DNA from: a virus
Length of the DNA stretch: 21,789 nt
Strand: one strand, 5' to 3'
Virus record (IMG/VR): IMGVR_UViG_3300015371_000208
Location: 1-21,789 of that record
Positions 1-5,790 of the stretch are shown here, in pieces (the first letter of the stretch is position 1; every line of letters starts with the position of its first letter). The translations under genes and the position numbers were made by a program. The notes under the pieces are model-generated. The model did not search any database, was not told the DNA's origin, and worked only from the letters and a program-made list of their open reading frames with translations.

Positions 1-473
1 CCCAACGAAGATTGCGCCACTGTCAAAAAATCGGCGCCCGGAATTTCCGCACCGAGGCGCGAACTATTTTCCAGCGCAGACGCGCTGTGAGTTTCTGTGG
101 TCCGCGAAAAATTCGCGTCGTTTCCGAATTCGCCGCTGGCAACACGCGCCCCGAGCGCGGCGAGGGCTTGGGTTAGCTCCCCCCCCGCCCGTTGGTTGCA
201 TGCCCGGTGGGCCGGGCGTATGTCGGCGGTGCGTCCACCCAACGCCACGGGTTCGCCCACGTGGTCCAAGTCCCATGGGTCCCACGGTTGTACGTCTATT
301 CCACAACGGGGGCAGGGTTGGGGTAATCGCTCTTGCCATCGTTGGCGTAATGCGCGCCATGTTTCGGTGGTTACTGCCCGCCCGTTTATCACCCGGTTTC
401 GGTGATTGTTTCGGTGGTTGGTTTTTCGGGCGGCCACGTTCGGATAATCCTCCCCGATCAACCACGTGTCCAT
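1..473 (-). CDS. HNH endonuclease, 3' end cut by the window edge
   Basis: Translating the minus strand from ATG 473 gives 157 codons with no stop before position 1, so the gene continues outside the window. Residues 54-57 are CPRC, residues 68-71 are DLDH (the first HNH motif), and residues 85-93 end in H89, C92 and N93, giving the ββα-metal fold with a structural zinc. The N-terminal part is basic, with a short Asn/His/Arg repeat at 19-26. Small HNH proteins of this kind usually lie beside the terminase genes of cos-type phages and, as with HK97 gp74, help terminase cut DNA during packaging. Here the gene points toward the part of the genome that should hold the small terminase. Upstream in-frame codons hit stops at 501-503 and 510-512, so ATG 473 is the only good start; a weak GGAG lies 13 nt before it. 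Exact role is inferred from family and position. Confidence 0.8.
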   Translation of the reverse strand, partial: MDTWLIGEDYPNVAARKTNHRNNHRNRVINGRAVTTETWRALRQRWQERLPQPCPRCGIDVQPWDPWDLDHVGEPVALGGRTADIRPAHRACNQRAGGELTQALAALGARVASGEFGNDANFSRTTETHSASALENSSRLGAEIPGADFLTVAQSSL

Positions 474-509
474 TGCTAGCCCAACGCTCCACGCGCGCGA
501 CTACACCAA

Positions 510-536
510 TCACCCAACGTACTTGGTGTGTCCCAC
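510..536 (-). CDS. Possible 8-codon leader peptide
   Basis: An AAGGAG Shine-Dalgarno (542-547) stands five bases before a GTG at 536, followed by seven more codons and a TGA at 510-512. It lies 37 nt upstream of the HNH start and in the same frame. The ribosome site is better than that of the HNH gene itself. It could be a leader peptide coupling translation to the HNH gene, or a relic of a longer start that stop codons have cut off. Nothing in the eight residues suggests a function. Confidence 0.25.
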   Translation of the reverse strand: MGHTKYVG

Positions 537-570
537 GTTCTCTCCTTATTGGTCCCCTTTGTTCCTATGT

Positions 571-671
571 GGGGCCAATGGTTGGCCCCACCCCGGGGCC
601 AATGGTTGGCCCCACCCCGGGGCCACTCATTGGCCCCCCCCGTGGGGACCATGGTTGGCCCCACCCCGGGG
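571..671. repeat. Tandem array of 24-bp palindromic repeats
   Basis: Four units lie head to tail: 571-594, 595-618, 619-642 and 643-667, with a four-base start of a fifth. Units 1 and 2 are identical. Each core is an inverted repeat, GGGGCCAA then TGG then TTGGCCCC, separated by an ACCCC linker. Unit 3 changes the spacer but keeps pairing arms (GGGGCCA, CTCAT, TGGCCCC). Unit 4 starts GGGGACCA and pairs less well. The array covers the last 13 or so codons of the winged-helix gene and the start of the gap before the HNH gene. It could be iterons of a replication origin, a stack of RNA hairpins, or a protein-binding array. Confidence 0.9.
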
Positions 672-977
672 TAGCAATTCATAGGCGGTGGACCCTCCGG
701 GTTGTTGGGTGTGCACCGCTATTAGGCCGTGTTTATGTAGCTCCCGGATTGCGCGTTTAATCTCTTTCCGGCCGTATGCGTTGGGGCCCCATTCGTGGGG
801 GCCGTATATCTCTATAGCTAATAGGCGGTGCCCACCCCAATAGATCCGGGCGGGCTTGTCCGCTTTGGGTTTATCCAACGCGTGGGCGGCCATGAGGATG
901 AGCACCAACCGGGGACCGTGCGGCACCCGGTCCATGGCTGTGGCCCGGGCCGCCTCCACCACCAATTGGCCGCCCAT
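627..977 (-). CDS. Winged-helix DNA-binding protein, possible replication initiator
   Basis: This 116-residue protein starts at ATG 977, in a TGATG junction with the stop of the preceding gene. An upstream GTG/ATG extension in the same frame exists but would overlap that gene. The middle reads as a hydrophobic helix (LVLILMAAHALD), and the second half looks like a winged helix, with a recognition-helix segment near YGRKEIKRAIRELHKHGLI and a following β-wing. Such domains occur in phage replisome organisers, plasmid initiators and transcription factors. The last 13 or so residues (Gly/His-rich) are encoded inside the tandem palindrome array, which resembles the arrangement in which an initiator gene contains its own origin. 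It is next to last in the early operon. The DNA-binding call is fair; the initiator role is inference. Confidence 0.6.
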   Translation of the reverse strand: MGGQLVVEAARATAMDRVPHGPRLVLILMAAHALDKPKADKPARIYWGGHRLLAIEIYGPHEWGPNAYGRKEIKRAIRELHKHGLIAVHTQQPGGSTAYELLPRGGANHGPHGGGQ

Positions 978-1240
978 CACGGGTCCCGCCGCTTCCATGT
1001 GGTGGCGCGCTCCACCTCTAACGCCCGGACCAACGCGCACCGGTCACACAACCCGGGCCGCTCGGCCCCCACCCATGTGCCGCAACTAGGGCAGCGGTCC
1101 GCCAGCTCACCCCGGGCGGCATGGGGTTGGAGGCTTGGTTTCCCCCCGCTGGTGACGCAATGCTCCCCGGGTTTCGCCCCGCATGTGTGACACGGGTAGG
1201 ACTCCAACACCAACCGCCACGATGCGGCCGGCCCGGTCAC
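977..1240 (-). CDS. Double zinc-ribbon protein
   Basis: GTG 1240 overlaps the TGA of the upstream gene as GTGA, which fixes an 87-residue product. Two zinc sites are visible. The first is C-x2-CG-x3-G-x2-C-x-T-x2-G-x-P-x4-H-x2-R, a small zinc motif common in actinophages and repeated in this window in the 53-residue protein at 3392-3553. The second is a CPSCG/CDRCA ribbon, two CxxC knuckles 11 residues apart. The C-terminal tail is basic. Function is unknown; nucleic-acid binding or a structural role in a complex is the usual guess. It sits in the tightly packed early operon, coupled to neighbours on both sides. Confidence 0.7.
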   Translation of the reverse strand: MTGPAASWRLVLESYPCHTCGAKPGEHCVTSGGKPSLQPHAARGELADRCPSCGTWVGAERPGLCDRCALVRALEVERATTWKRRDP

Positions 1241-1722
1241 GGCGGCACCAATGTTTCGGGTGGCCGTAGCATCCGGTCCGGGTAGTAGTAGACCCCCGAG
1301 CGGTGGCGGAACCGGGGGTGGTGTACCTCCCGCCCCCACGCCCACCCCATGATCCGGAACCGGTACCAACGGCCCACCACGTGGACGTAACGGTGGTTCT
1401 CGGGGTCCCCCTCATGAAACCCCAACTCCGGGTCCGGGTAGTTCCACGGGTCCCGGGTGCGGGCTTGGATATCGGGCGGGATATCCGGATCGTGAAAGGT
1501 GTTCACCCGGGGTTCCCACGGCATCCACGGGTATGCCTTGCACACCGCGCGGTGGCCGGCGGCCCCGTTGATTTCCCGCCACCCCATTTCCTGCCACGTC
1601 ACTTCCTCCCGGGCGGCCCCCCATTTGTCGGGTAGCTCCCGGGATGCCTCCAACAACGCCATGGCGAACCCCAACGCTTCGGCCAGCTCGGTGCGCGATA
1701 GCTTCACGTCCCACCGATCCAT
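1237..1722 (-). CDS. Hypothetical protein, 161 aa
   Basis: I chose ATG 1722, six bases after the stop of the upstream gene, giving 161 residues that begin MDRWDVKLSRTELAEALGFA. The N-terminal third looks helical. The rest is rich in Trp, Tyr, Pro and His, including a segment ending in GVYYYPDRML. No catalytic motif, signal peptide or membrane segment is apparent. I do not recognise the family. Its position between the recombination genes and two presumed DNA-binding proteins suggests an early accessory protein. The reading frame is supported by the GTGA overlap at its 3' end. Confidence 0.65.
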   Translation of the reverse strand: MDRWDVKLSRTELAEALGFAMALLEASRELPDKWGAAREEVTWQEMGWREINGAAGHRAVCKAYPWMPWEPRVNTFHDPDIPPDIQARTRDPWNYPDPELGFHEGDPENHRYVHVVGRWYRFRIMGWAWGREVHHPRFRHRSGVYYYPDRMLRPPETLVPP

Positions 1723-1727
1723 GGCCG

Positions 1728-1958
1728 CTACGGGCGGGATTCGTTGCGGCGGAACACGGCCACGATGTGGGCCCGCTTCCCGGCATTGGCCCGCCCGGAG
1801 GTGGTCACCCATTTACCCCGCTGCCCGCACGCGCATTGCCATTGAAAGTAGAGCCCGTTCCGGTACACGTCCGCCCGGTGAACGATGGTTTCCACTATGT
1901 CCGGCATGGGGAACAGCTCTAGTTGCTCGCCCGGTGGGTCCAACCCGTCCCCGGTCAT
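1728..1958 (-). CDS. Hypothetical protein, 76 aa
   Basis: ATG 1958 overlaps the stop of the resolvase gene as ATGA, giving 76 residues. The protein has one CACG knuckle (CxC spacing, not CxxC), a hydrophobic/aromatic stretch around YFQWQCAC, and a basic C-terminus. It may be a degenerate zinc-binding fold, but only two cysteines are present. I do not recognise it. The gene belongs to the early operon by overlap and strand. Confidence 0.6.
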   Translation of the reverse strand: MTGDGLDPPGEQLELFPMPDIVETIVHRADVYRNGLYFQWQCACGQRGKWVTTSGRANAGKRAHIVAVFRRNESRP

Positions 1959-2341
1959 GGGGCCACCATGCCGGCCGCCGGGTAACCGGGATCTATGGGC
2001 CGTCCCCTACGGGGCACGTGGAGGGTTTCCAACGGCACTAGGTGTTTGGTGCCACGGACGATGGCGGCCACGGTCACACGCCCCCCGCGTGGACGCATGG
2101 CCACCACCGCCCGGGCTCCTGCCGATTCGGCCACGTCCAGAATGGCGGTCCGTTCGGCAGGGTCTATGCGGCCCGATATCTTGCACGCCACGAGACACGG
2201 GGTTTTGTCGTGGCGTAGGGCCACCAAATCGCACACCCCCAACGAGCCGGCGGAGCGGACCACAAACCACCCGTGTTCGGTGAGCGTGTCCCTAACCTGC
2301 CGCTCGAAATAATCGCCACGTTGCCGGTTAGTCATGGGCAT
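1955..2341 (-). CDS. Hjc-like Holliday-junction resolvase (PD-(D/E)XK fold)
   Basis: This 128-residue protein begins at ATG 2341, or at ATG 2335 two codons in. The order GDYFERQV, then VRSAGSLGVCDLVAL, then LVACK matches archaeal Hjc-type resolvases and their phage relatives, which cut four-way junctions during recombination. The early Glu, the Asp of the CDL segment and the Lys of ACK are the expected metal-site residues. The usual acidic (or Gln) residue two before the Lys is Ala here, a variation that could lower activity or be compensated nearby. It follows the ERF gene after two bases and overlaps the next gene by four, so it is part of a recombination module with the ERF protein and the RecB-like nuclease. 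Other PD-(D/E)XK nucleases remain possible. Confidence 0.75.
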   Translation of the reverse strand: MPMTNRQRGDYFERQVRDTLTEHGWFVVRSAGSLGVCDLVALRHDKTPCLVACKISGRIDPAERTAILDVAESAGARAVVAMRPRGGRVTVAAIVRGTKHLVPLETLHVPRRGRPIDPGYPAAGMVAP

Positions 2342-2343
2342 GG

Positions 2344-3207
2344 CTACGCCCCCTCATCGGGCGGAGGTTCAGCGGGCCAGACATATGCGAGCCCGGTTTC
2401 CGGGTCATAGGAGTACGCTTCGCGGCCGCCTCGAAAGTCCTCTAGCCACGTGAGGACCGAACCCGCCTCCGGTCCGGTCATGTCGTTAGAGGATCCAATG
2501 GGGCGGCCGATCACGGCCGAGCACAACGCCAACCGCTCATCCCGGCCAGCTTGGGGGAACGCGGCACCCACGGCCGCGAATAATGCCCGCCGTTGTGGGT
2601 CCGTCATGGCGTCCCCGGGCTTATTCTCAGATTGGCCGGACCCGGTTGACGCTTCGGGGGACCCGTGGGGGGATTCCCCGGGCTTGTTCCCCATCGGGTC
2701 CGGCCCCTCACGTGGTGGCCGTGGTCTCCGTTGGATCGTGGGGGCCACCGGGGGACGGGGGTCATCCCCCGGTGGCGTGTTTCCCCGTGTGACTTTGGCG
2801 GCCCGTTGGGCTAATTGTCCGTCGTCGTCGTCATCGGTGACCACACCCGTCAGGCACCCCAACAGGTAGCGGCGGCCGTAGGTGAGGCTGGACCCAATCT
2901 CTTGTGGGGTCCGGCCGTTTATCGGCAGCTCGCCCGTGAGGTGTTGCCCGGAGGTGTGTAGGAGCATCCCCCGCAACACGGGCCCCCGGGTCTCACCTTT
3001 GGGCCCAACAGGTAGCGCGGTGAACGAAAGCCCATGCTTAGCCAACAACGGCATGACCACCGGGGCGATAGAGGCTAGATCCGCGTAGGTGTAGGAGTAA
3101 TCCCGGCCCCGTTCGGTTTGGATCCGCGCGGTTTGTTTCTTCGGGATCACGGGGACTTCCGCTTGGAACGCGGCCAACGCCCCGGCCAGCTCATCCAATT
3201 CGGTCAT
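2344..3207 (-). CDS. erf: ERF-family single-strand annealing recombinase
   Basis: ATG 3207 overlaps the upstream stop as ATGA and gives 287 residues. Residues 1-130 carry the ERF signature: YTYADL near the N-terminus, then a segment reading QEIGSSLTYGRRYLL, then an acidic DDDDDG run. P22 Erf and relatives form rings that anneal complementary single strands, used for homologous recombination or genome circularisation. A Pro/Gly-rich linker (about 145-210) leads to a C-terminal domain beginning near MTDPQRRALFAAVGAAF, typical of the second domain of many ERF proteins, which probably contacts DNA or partner proteins. The RecB-like nuclease upstream could make the single strands, and the Hjc-like enzyme downstream could resolve junctions. 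Confidence 0.9.
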   Translation of the reverse strand: MTELDELAGALAAFQAEVPVIPKKQTARIQTERGRDYSYTYADLASIAPVVMPLLAKHGLSFTALPVGPKGETRGPVLRGMLLHTSGQHLTGELPINGRTPQEIGSSLTYGRRYLLGCLTGVVTDDDDDGQLAQRAAKVTRGNTPPGDDPRPPVAPTIQRRPRPPREGPDPMGNKPGESPHGSPEASTGSGQSENKPGDAMTDPQRRALFAAVGAAFPQAGRDERLALCSAVIGRPIGSSNDMTGPEAGSVLTWLEDFRGGREAYSYDPETGLAYVWPAEPPPDEGA

Positions 3208-3395
3208 GGCATGTCCGCCATCACGACACGTTCCCGGATGAGCAAATCCAAGAGCTGCATAGCGGCCCGTTCCGGGTGTTCCGCTTCCCGCCAAAGTTGC
3301 TCCGCGTACATGGGTTCGGTGGCTAGGTTCCGGGCCGCTTGGATCACCAACACGTGGTCCCGGGTCAACCATGGTTCATGGGGGTTGGTGCTCAT
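3204..3395 (-). CDS. Hypothetical protein, 63 aa
   Basis: ATG 3395 overlaps the previous stop as ATGA, and the TGA overlaps the ERF start the same way, so the 63-residue frame is well fixed. The protein looks wholly helical, with a segment reading LTRDHVLVIQAARNL and a second amphipathic helix around AAMQLLDLLIRE. There are no cysteines and no membrane segment. I do not recognise a family. It could be a small partner of the annealing protein or nuclease, but that is position-based inference only. Confidence 0.6.
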   Translation of the reverse strand: MSTNPHEPWLTRDHVLVIQAARNLATEPMYAEQLWREAEHPERAAMQLLDLLIRERVVMADMP

Positions 3396-3553
3396 CGGTC
3401 CACCGCCTCCCGCCAACGCTCATACCGGACCGTGTGGAAACGGGCTACCGGCATGCCCCGTTTCGTCATGCACGGCATGCCGGCCAACGCCCCGCAAAAC
3501 TCACACTCGAAACGGAGGATGGCCTCCCACACCTCCGGGTCCGGGCCGTTCAT
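3392..3553 (-). CDS. Small zinc-motif protein, 53 aa
   Basis: ATG 3553 overlaps the nuclease stop as ATGA. A longer frame upstream is open but lies inside the nuclease gene. The 53-residue product has the spacing C-x2-CG-x3-G-x2-C-x-T-x2-G-x-P-x4-H-x2-R, identical to the first zinc motif of the 87-residue protein at 977-1240. Three Cys and one His make a plausible single zinc site. Proteins with this motif are widespread and mostly uncharacterised in actinophages. Its place directly after the RecB-like nuclease suggests a nucleic-acid-related role. Confidence 0.65.
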   Translation of the reverse strand: MNGPDPEVWEAILRFECEFCGALAGMPCMTKRGMPVARFHTVRYERWREAVDR

Positions 3554-4338
3554 GACGCCACCGCCGGCAGCTCTAACGGAGCGAACACCGATTGGGCCGG
3601 TTTCTCCGCTGCCCATTCGGCCACCGGGATCATGTGGCGGAACACGTCATATAGCCCCTCATCGGAGCGGACCGGAACCAAGCGGTAGCCATCGGGCCGG
3701 ACATGGACCACCCCGGCCCGGTCCGTCCGGAACATGGGTTGGTCCCATAGCTCCGTGCCGTAGTCCACTTGAATGTGGGTGGCGTGGCGGTAGGTGGCTA
3801 GTTGCAAGGCATGCTCCGGGTACACCCCGGAGCCCGTCTTGTAGTCCAACACCCACGTGGCCCCGTCCCGGAGCTTGGCCACTAGGTCCACCGTCCCGGC
3901 CCACAAGTCAACTTCGTTGAATAGGGGCCGTTCCGCTGCCAGCGGCTCCACGTCCCATTCATCCATGAAAGCGGCGAGGTGGAGCGCGGAGCGCATTTCG
4001 TCTTCTGGCCACGGTTCGCCCGTGTCCGGGTCCCGGGGTGTGATCGGTTCCCCGCCCACAAGTTGGAGCGCGGCCCGGTGGATCCGGGTCCCCCGTTCGG
4101 CGGAGGCATTCCACACTTCCCGGTGGGCGTCCCGCGCGGCAAGGATCCAAGCGGACTCGCCCATGGCGTCCACCTCCCCGAAATGGTGGAGGGCCCACAA
4201 CGCTGCCTCCCGGGCGGCCGCGTACGCCAAACCCGGTTTCTCCGAAGCCTTGCCAATGGTGGTGGTCACGTTGGGGACCCGCCGGCCATCCAACGCGTAC
4301 CGGTGCCACCTCTCGTCATAGGTCAACCGGCTGGTCAC
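3550..4338 (-). CDS. RecB/Cas4-like PD-(D/E)XK exonuclease
   Basis: GTG 4338 overlaps the stop of the HTH gene as GTGA, giving 262 residues. The motif set of the RecB-type nuclease family is clear: RGTRIH with H87, GTVD with D151, DYK at 165-167, and QLATY at 179-183. These place the metal-binding Asp residues, the catalytic Lys and the QxxxY helix in the normal order. Phage enzymes of this type degrade one strand of duplex ends and are usually paired with an annealing protein, here ERF. No four-cysteine iron-sulphur cluster is visible, so it is more like stand-alone phage RecB-like exonucleases than true Cas4. It acts in the cytoplasm on linear or nicked phage DNA. Confidence 0.85.
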   Translation of the reverse strand: MTSRLTYDERWHRYALDGRRVPNVTTTIGKASEKPGLAYAAAREAALWALHHFGEVDAMGESAWILAARDAHREVWNASAERGTRIHRAALQLVGGEPITPRDPDTGEPWPEDEMRSALHLAAFMDEWDVEPLAAERPLFNEVDLWAGTVDLVAKLRDGATWVLDYKTGSGVYPEHALQLATYRHATHIQVDYGTELWDQPMFRTDRAGVVHVRPDGYRLVPVRSDEGLYDVFRHMIPVAEWAAEKPAQSVFAPLELPAVAS

Positions 4339-4634
4339 CGGATCCCCTCCAAATCCTTGTCCGTGAGGGGGGTCCCGAGCTTCGGCCGCCCATCGTTGGG
4401 CGGTAGCTCCGGTTCCGGTTCCACGGTGTGCATGGCCACCACCCGGGCCACGTGTTCCGCGCTCATGTAATGGGCTTGGGCAATGGTGAGGTGGGGCCAC
4501 TCCCGGTCAAGGATCCGCCTCCGGACCGTGGAGTGAGACACGTGGAGCATGGCCGCCACCTCCCCCACCGTGTAGTAGTCCGTAGGGACAAGCTCCCCGG
4601 TATCGGGGTTCAGGGTCGGGAACGAAACGGGCAT
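4335..4634 (-). CDS. Excisionase-like HTH protein, first early gene
   Basis: The 99-residue product starts at ATG 4634, with a GGGAGG ribosome site ten bases before it. An upstream extension to 4838 is open but crosses the G-tract and repeat region and looks non-coding. Residues 20-70 form a MerR/excisionase-type winged helix-turn-helix (TVGEVAAMLHVSHSTVRRRI, then a wing and YMSAEHVARVV). It is the first gene of the early operon, divergent from the repressor, where a Cro-like regulator or recombination directionality factor would be expected. Which of these it is cannot be told from sequence, and partners of serine integrases are too varied to recognise. The C-terminal 30 residues are Pro/Glu-rich and probably disordered. 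Confidence 0.75.
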   Translation of the reverse strand: MPVSFPTLNPDTGELVPTDYYTVGEVAAMLHVSHSTVRRRILDREWPHLTIAQAHYMSAEHVARVVAMHTVEPEPELPPNDGRPKLGTPLTDKDLEGIR

Positions 4635-4778
4635 GGCAACAAAGCCTCCCGAGAAGGGGGGAAGGGGGTAGGGGGCCCCGGCCCATACCCACGGCCCTAG
4701 CCACAGTCCTACGCCCGGACCCGCTGGACACGCCAGACACCCCCGCCGGTTTCTTTGGACGCCAATCCGGCCGCTCGA

Positions 4779-4818
4779 GAACCACCGAGAACCACCGGGA
4801 ACCACCGGGAACCGCACC
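4779..4818. repeat. Decameric direct repeats, candidate operators
   Basis: GAACCACC recurs with a ten-base period at 4779, 4789 and 4799, and a degenerate copy (GAACCGCACC) follows at 4809. One helical turn per unit would put bound proteins on the same face of the DNA. The motif shares GGAACC with the inverted repeat and the GGAACCAC copies nearer the repressor start, which is what repressor or Cro binding sites would look like. Confidence 0.75.
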
Positions 4819-4845
4819 TGCCCATGCGTGGGTACCACGTATCAG

Positions 4846-4869
4846 TCATGTGCACGGATGGCCACATGA
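4846..4869. promoter_or_regulatory. 7-bp inverted repeat, candidate operator
   Basis: TCATGTG (4846-4852) and CACATGA (4863-4869) form a perfect inverted repeat with a ten-base spacer, about two helical turns overall. It lies midway between the two divergent genes, where either promoter could be covered by a dimeric regulator. Confidence 0.45.
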
Positions 4870-4886
4870 GGCATAGTCGGGTCTTG

Positions 4887-4917
4887 GGTTCCGCGTGGCG
4901 GGGGGCTACGCGGAACC
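4887..4917. promoter_or_regulatory. 10-bp inverted repeat upstream of the repressor
   Basis: GGTTCCGCGT (4887-4896) and ACGCGGAACC (4908-4917) are perfect complements around an 11-base G-rich spacer. The repeat lies 23 bp before the repressor start, so it could serve for autoregulation. As RNA it would also form a hairpin in the leader. The GGAACC half-site links it to the direct repeats at 4779-4818. Confidence 0.6.
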
Positions 4918-4940
4918 ACCAACGGTTAGGGGAACCACGC

Positions 4941-5300
4941 ATGGAAAATGCTTTGGCGGAGCTGGTGTCCGCCCATTGTGAGAGGACCGGGGACACGCTG
5001 GCGGCGATAGCCCAACGTGGGGGGATGAGTCGCCAGACACTCTCCGGTCTCGTGAACCGGGACGGCCCGTTGTCCATGCCACGTCAACGCACGTTAGAAG
5101 CGTTGGCCCGTGGCTTGGGCGTATCGGTGGAGTTGGTCCGTCAAGTGGCGGCCGCCACCGCCTACGGGGAGGGGGAAGAGCCCCCAACTAGGAGGCTGGT
5201 GTCTGTCCTCATCGCTCACGCGGAAGAGCTGGACGACAATCAATTAGAGGTGGTGCTAGCCACGGTCCGGGCTCTCCGGAGGTATCCGGCCAACGCTTGA
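4941..5300 (+). CDS. XRE/cI-type immunity repressor
   Basis: The 119-residue protein starts at ATG 4941 after an AGGGGA site; a frame extending upstream to 4755 runs through the operator region and is not favoured. Residues about 5-70 form a lambda-repressor-like helix-turn-helix: LAAIAQRGGMSRQTLSGLV, then a third helix region and a segment containing TLEALARGLGVSVELV. The C-terminal half (83-115) looks like a helical dimerisation part and has no LexA-type protease domain, so induction would need another route such as an antirepressor. It is transcribed away from the early operon and followed by a strong terminator. Small size, orientation and repeat-filled upstream region all fit the lysogeny repressor; a Cro-like role cannot be excluded. 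Confidence 0.8.
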   Translation: MENALAELVSAHCERTGDTLAAIAQRGGMSRQTLSGLVNRDGPLSMPRQRTLEALARGLGVSVELVRQVAAATAYGEGEEPPTRRLVSVLIAHAEELDDNQLEVVLATVRALRRYPANA

Positions 5301-5312
5301 CCCGACACACCC

Positions 5313-5347
5313 GGGCGGCCCCGTCAGTAGCAATGACGGGGCCGCCC
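5313..5347 (+). terminator. Terminator after the repressor
   Basis: A perfect 14-bp stem (arms 5313-5326 and 5334-5347) encloses the loop GTAGCAA, 12 bases after the repressor stop. The tail GTCTATCTT is only moderately T-rich. The stem is very GC-rich and should terminate rightward transcription efficiently. Confidence 0.85.
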
Positions 5348-5430
5348 GTCTATCTTGACGCTTAGCGGCCACCCCTAGGCAACCGGGCCGCTACCCCCAC
5401 AACAACACTTCTCCGGGGAGGGACACCCAC

Positions 5431-5787
5431 GTGAGACAGGCAAGACGCACCACCGAACCCGAGCTACGGGACGCGCCATCCTTTGCCCAATCGTTGACAG
5501 ACAGGCAACTACATTGCCGGGAGCTTGGCCACGAATGGCGCGACCACACGGTGACGTGGGATACCCAAGCCCGCGTCTTTGACCGGGCCCTACGGTGCCG
5601 TAGTTGCGGCACTATCCGCCGGCAAGTGCTGGACCGCCGGGGGCACGTGATCCGGAACGGATACAACTACGGGCCGGGCTATCTGGCAACTAAGGTTCAG
5701 AACCGGGACGGACTCAACAACCGGGACGTGTTCCGGTTGGAGGCTTTGACCCGATGGCTAGAACACAACAACGTGAAAGCGGGCTAA
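5431..5787 (+). CDS. Zinc-binding protein, 118 aa
   Basis: GTG 5431 has a GGGGAGG ribosome site about ten bases before it. The product has a C-x4-GHEW segment near residue 29 and a CRSCG knuckle near residue 56, followed by basic and Tyr/Gly-rich stretches (GYNYGPGYL). Two Cys/His pairs of this spacing suggest one zinc ribbon. Similar small proteins lie near repressors and in early regions of actinobacterial phages and integrative elements, but none that I know of has a defined function. The gene follows the repressor terminator, with a TTGACG at 5355-5360 that could be part of its own promoter, and is followed after three bases by the C2H2 protein, so the two are probably co-transcribed. Confidence 0.7.
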   Translation: MRQARRTTEPELRDAPSFAQSLTDRQLHCRELGHEWRDHTVTWDTQARVFDRALRCRSCGTIRRQVLDRRGHVIRNGYNYGPGYLATKVQNRDGLNNRDVFRLEALTRWLEHNNVKAG

Positions 5788-5790
5788 GGG

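Larger units (their letters stand above)
4635..4940. promoter_or_regulatory. Divergent immunity control region
   Basis: These 306 bases separate the leftward early operon from the rightward repressor gene and hold no convincing gene. They contain a run of three G-tracts (4656-4661, 4664-4668, 4671-4675), decameric direct repeats (4779-4818) and two inverted repeats (4846-4869, 4887-4917). The sequence GGAACCAC recurs just before the repressor start (4912-4919 and 4931-4938). Divergent promoters must lie here, but I see no hexamers close enough to consensus to place them. A weak pair for the repressor would be TTGGGT at 4884-4889 and TACGCG at 4907-4912, spaced 17 bp and lying over the second inverted repeat. 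Confidence 0.65.

Noticed and set aside
64-513. 149-codon minus-strand frame over the left end
   Set aside because: It is Gly/Arg/Pro-rich with no motif, while another minus frame in the same place encodes a clear HNH endonuclease that simply lacks a stop inside the window.
200-760. Plus-strand 186-codon frame across the palindrome array
   Set aside because: Antisense to the HNH gene and winged-helix gene; product is Pro/Arg-rich without domain features.
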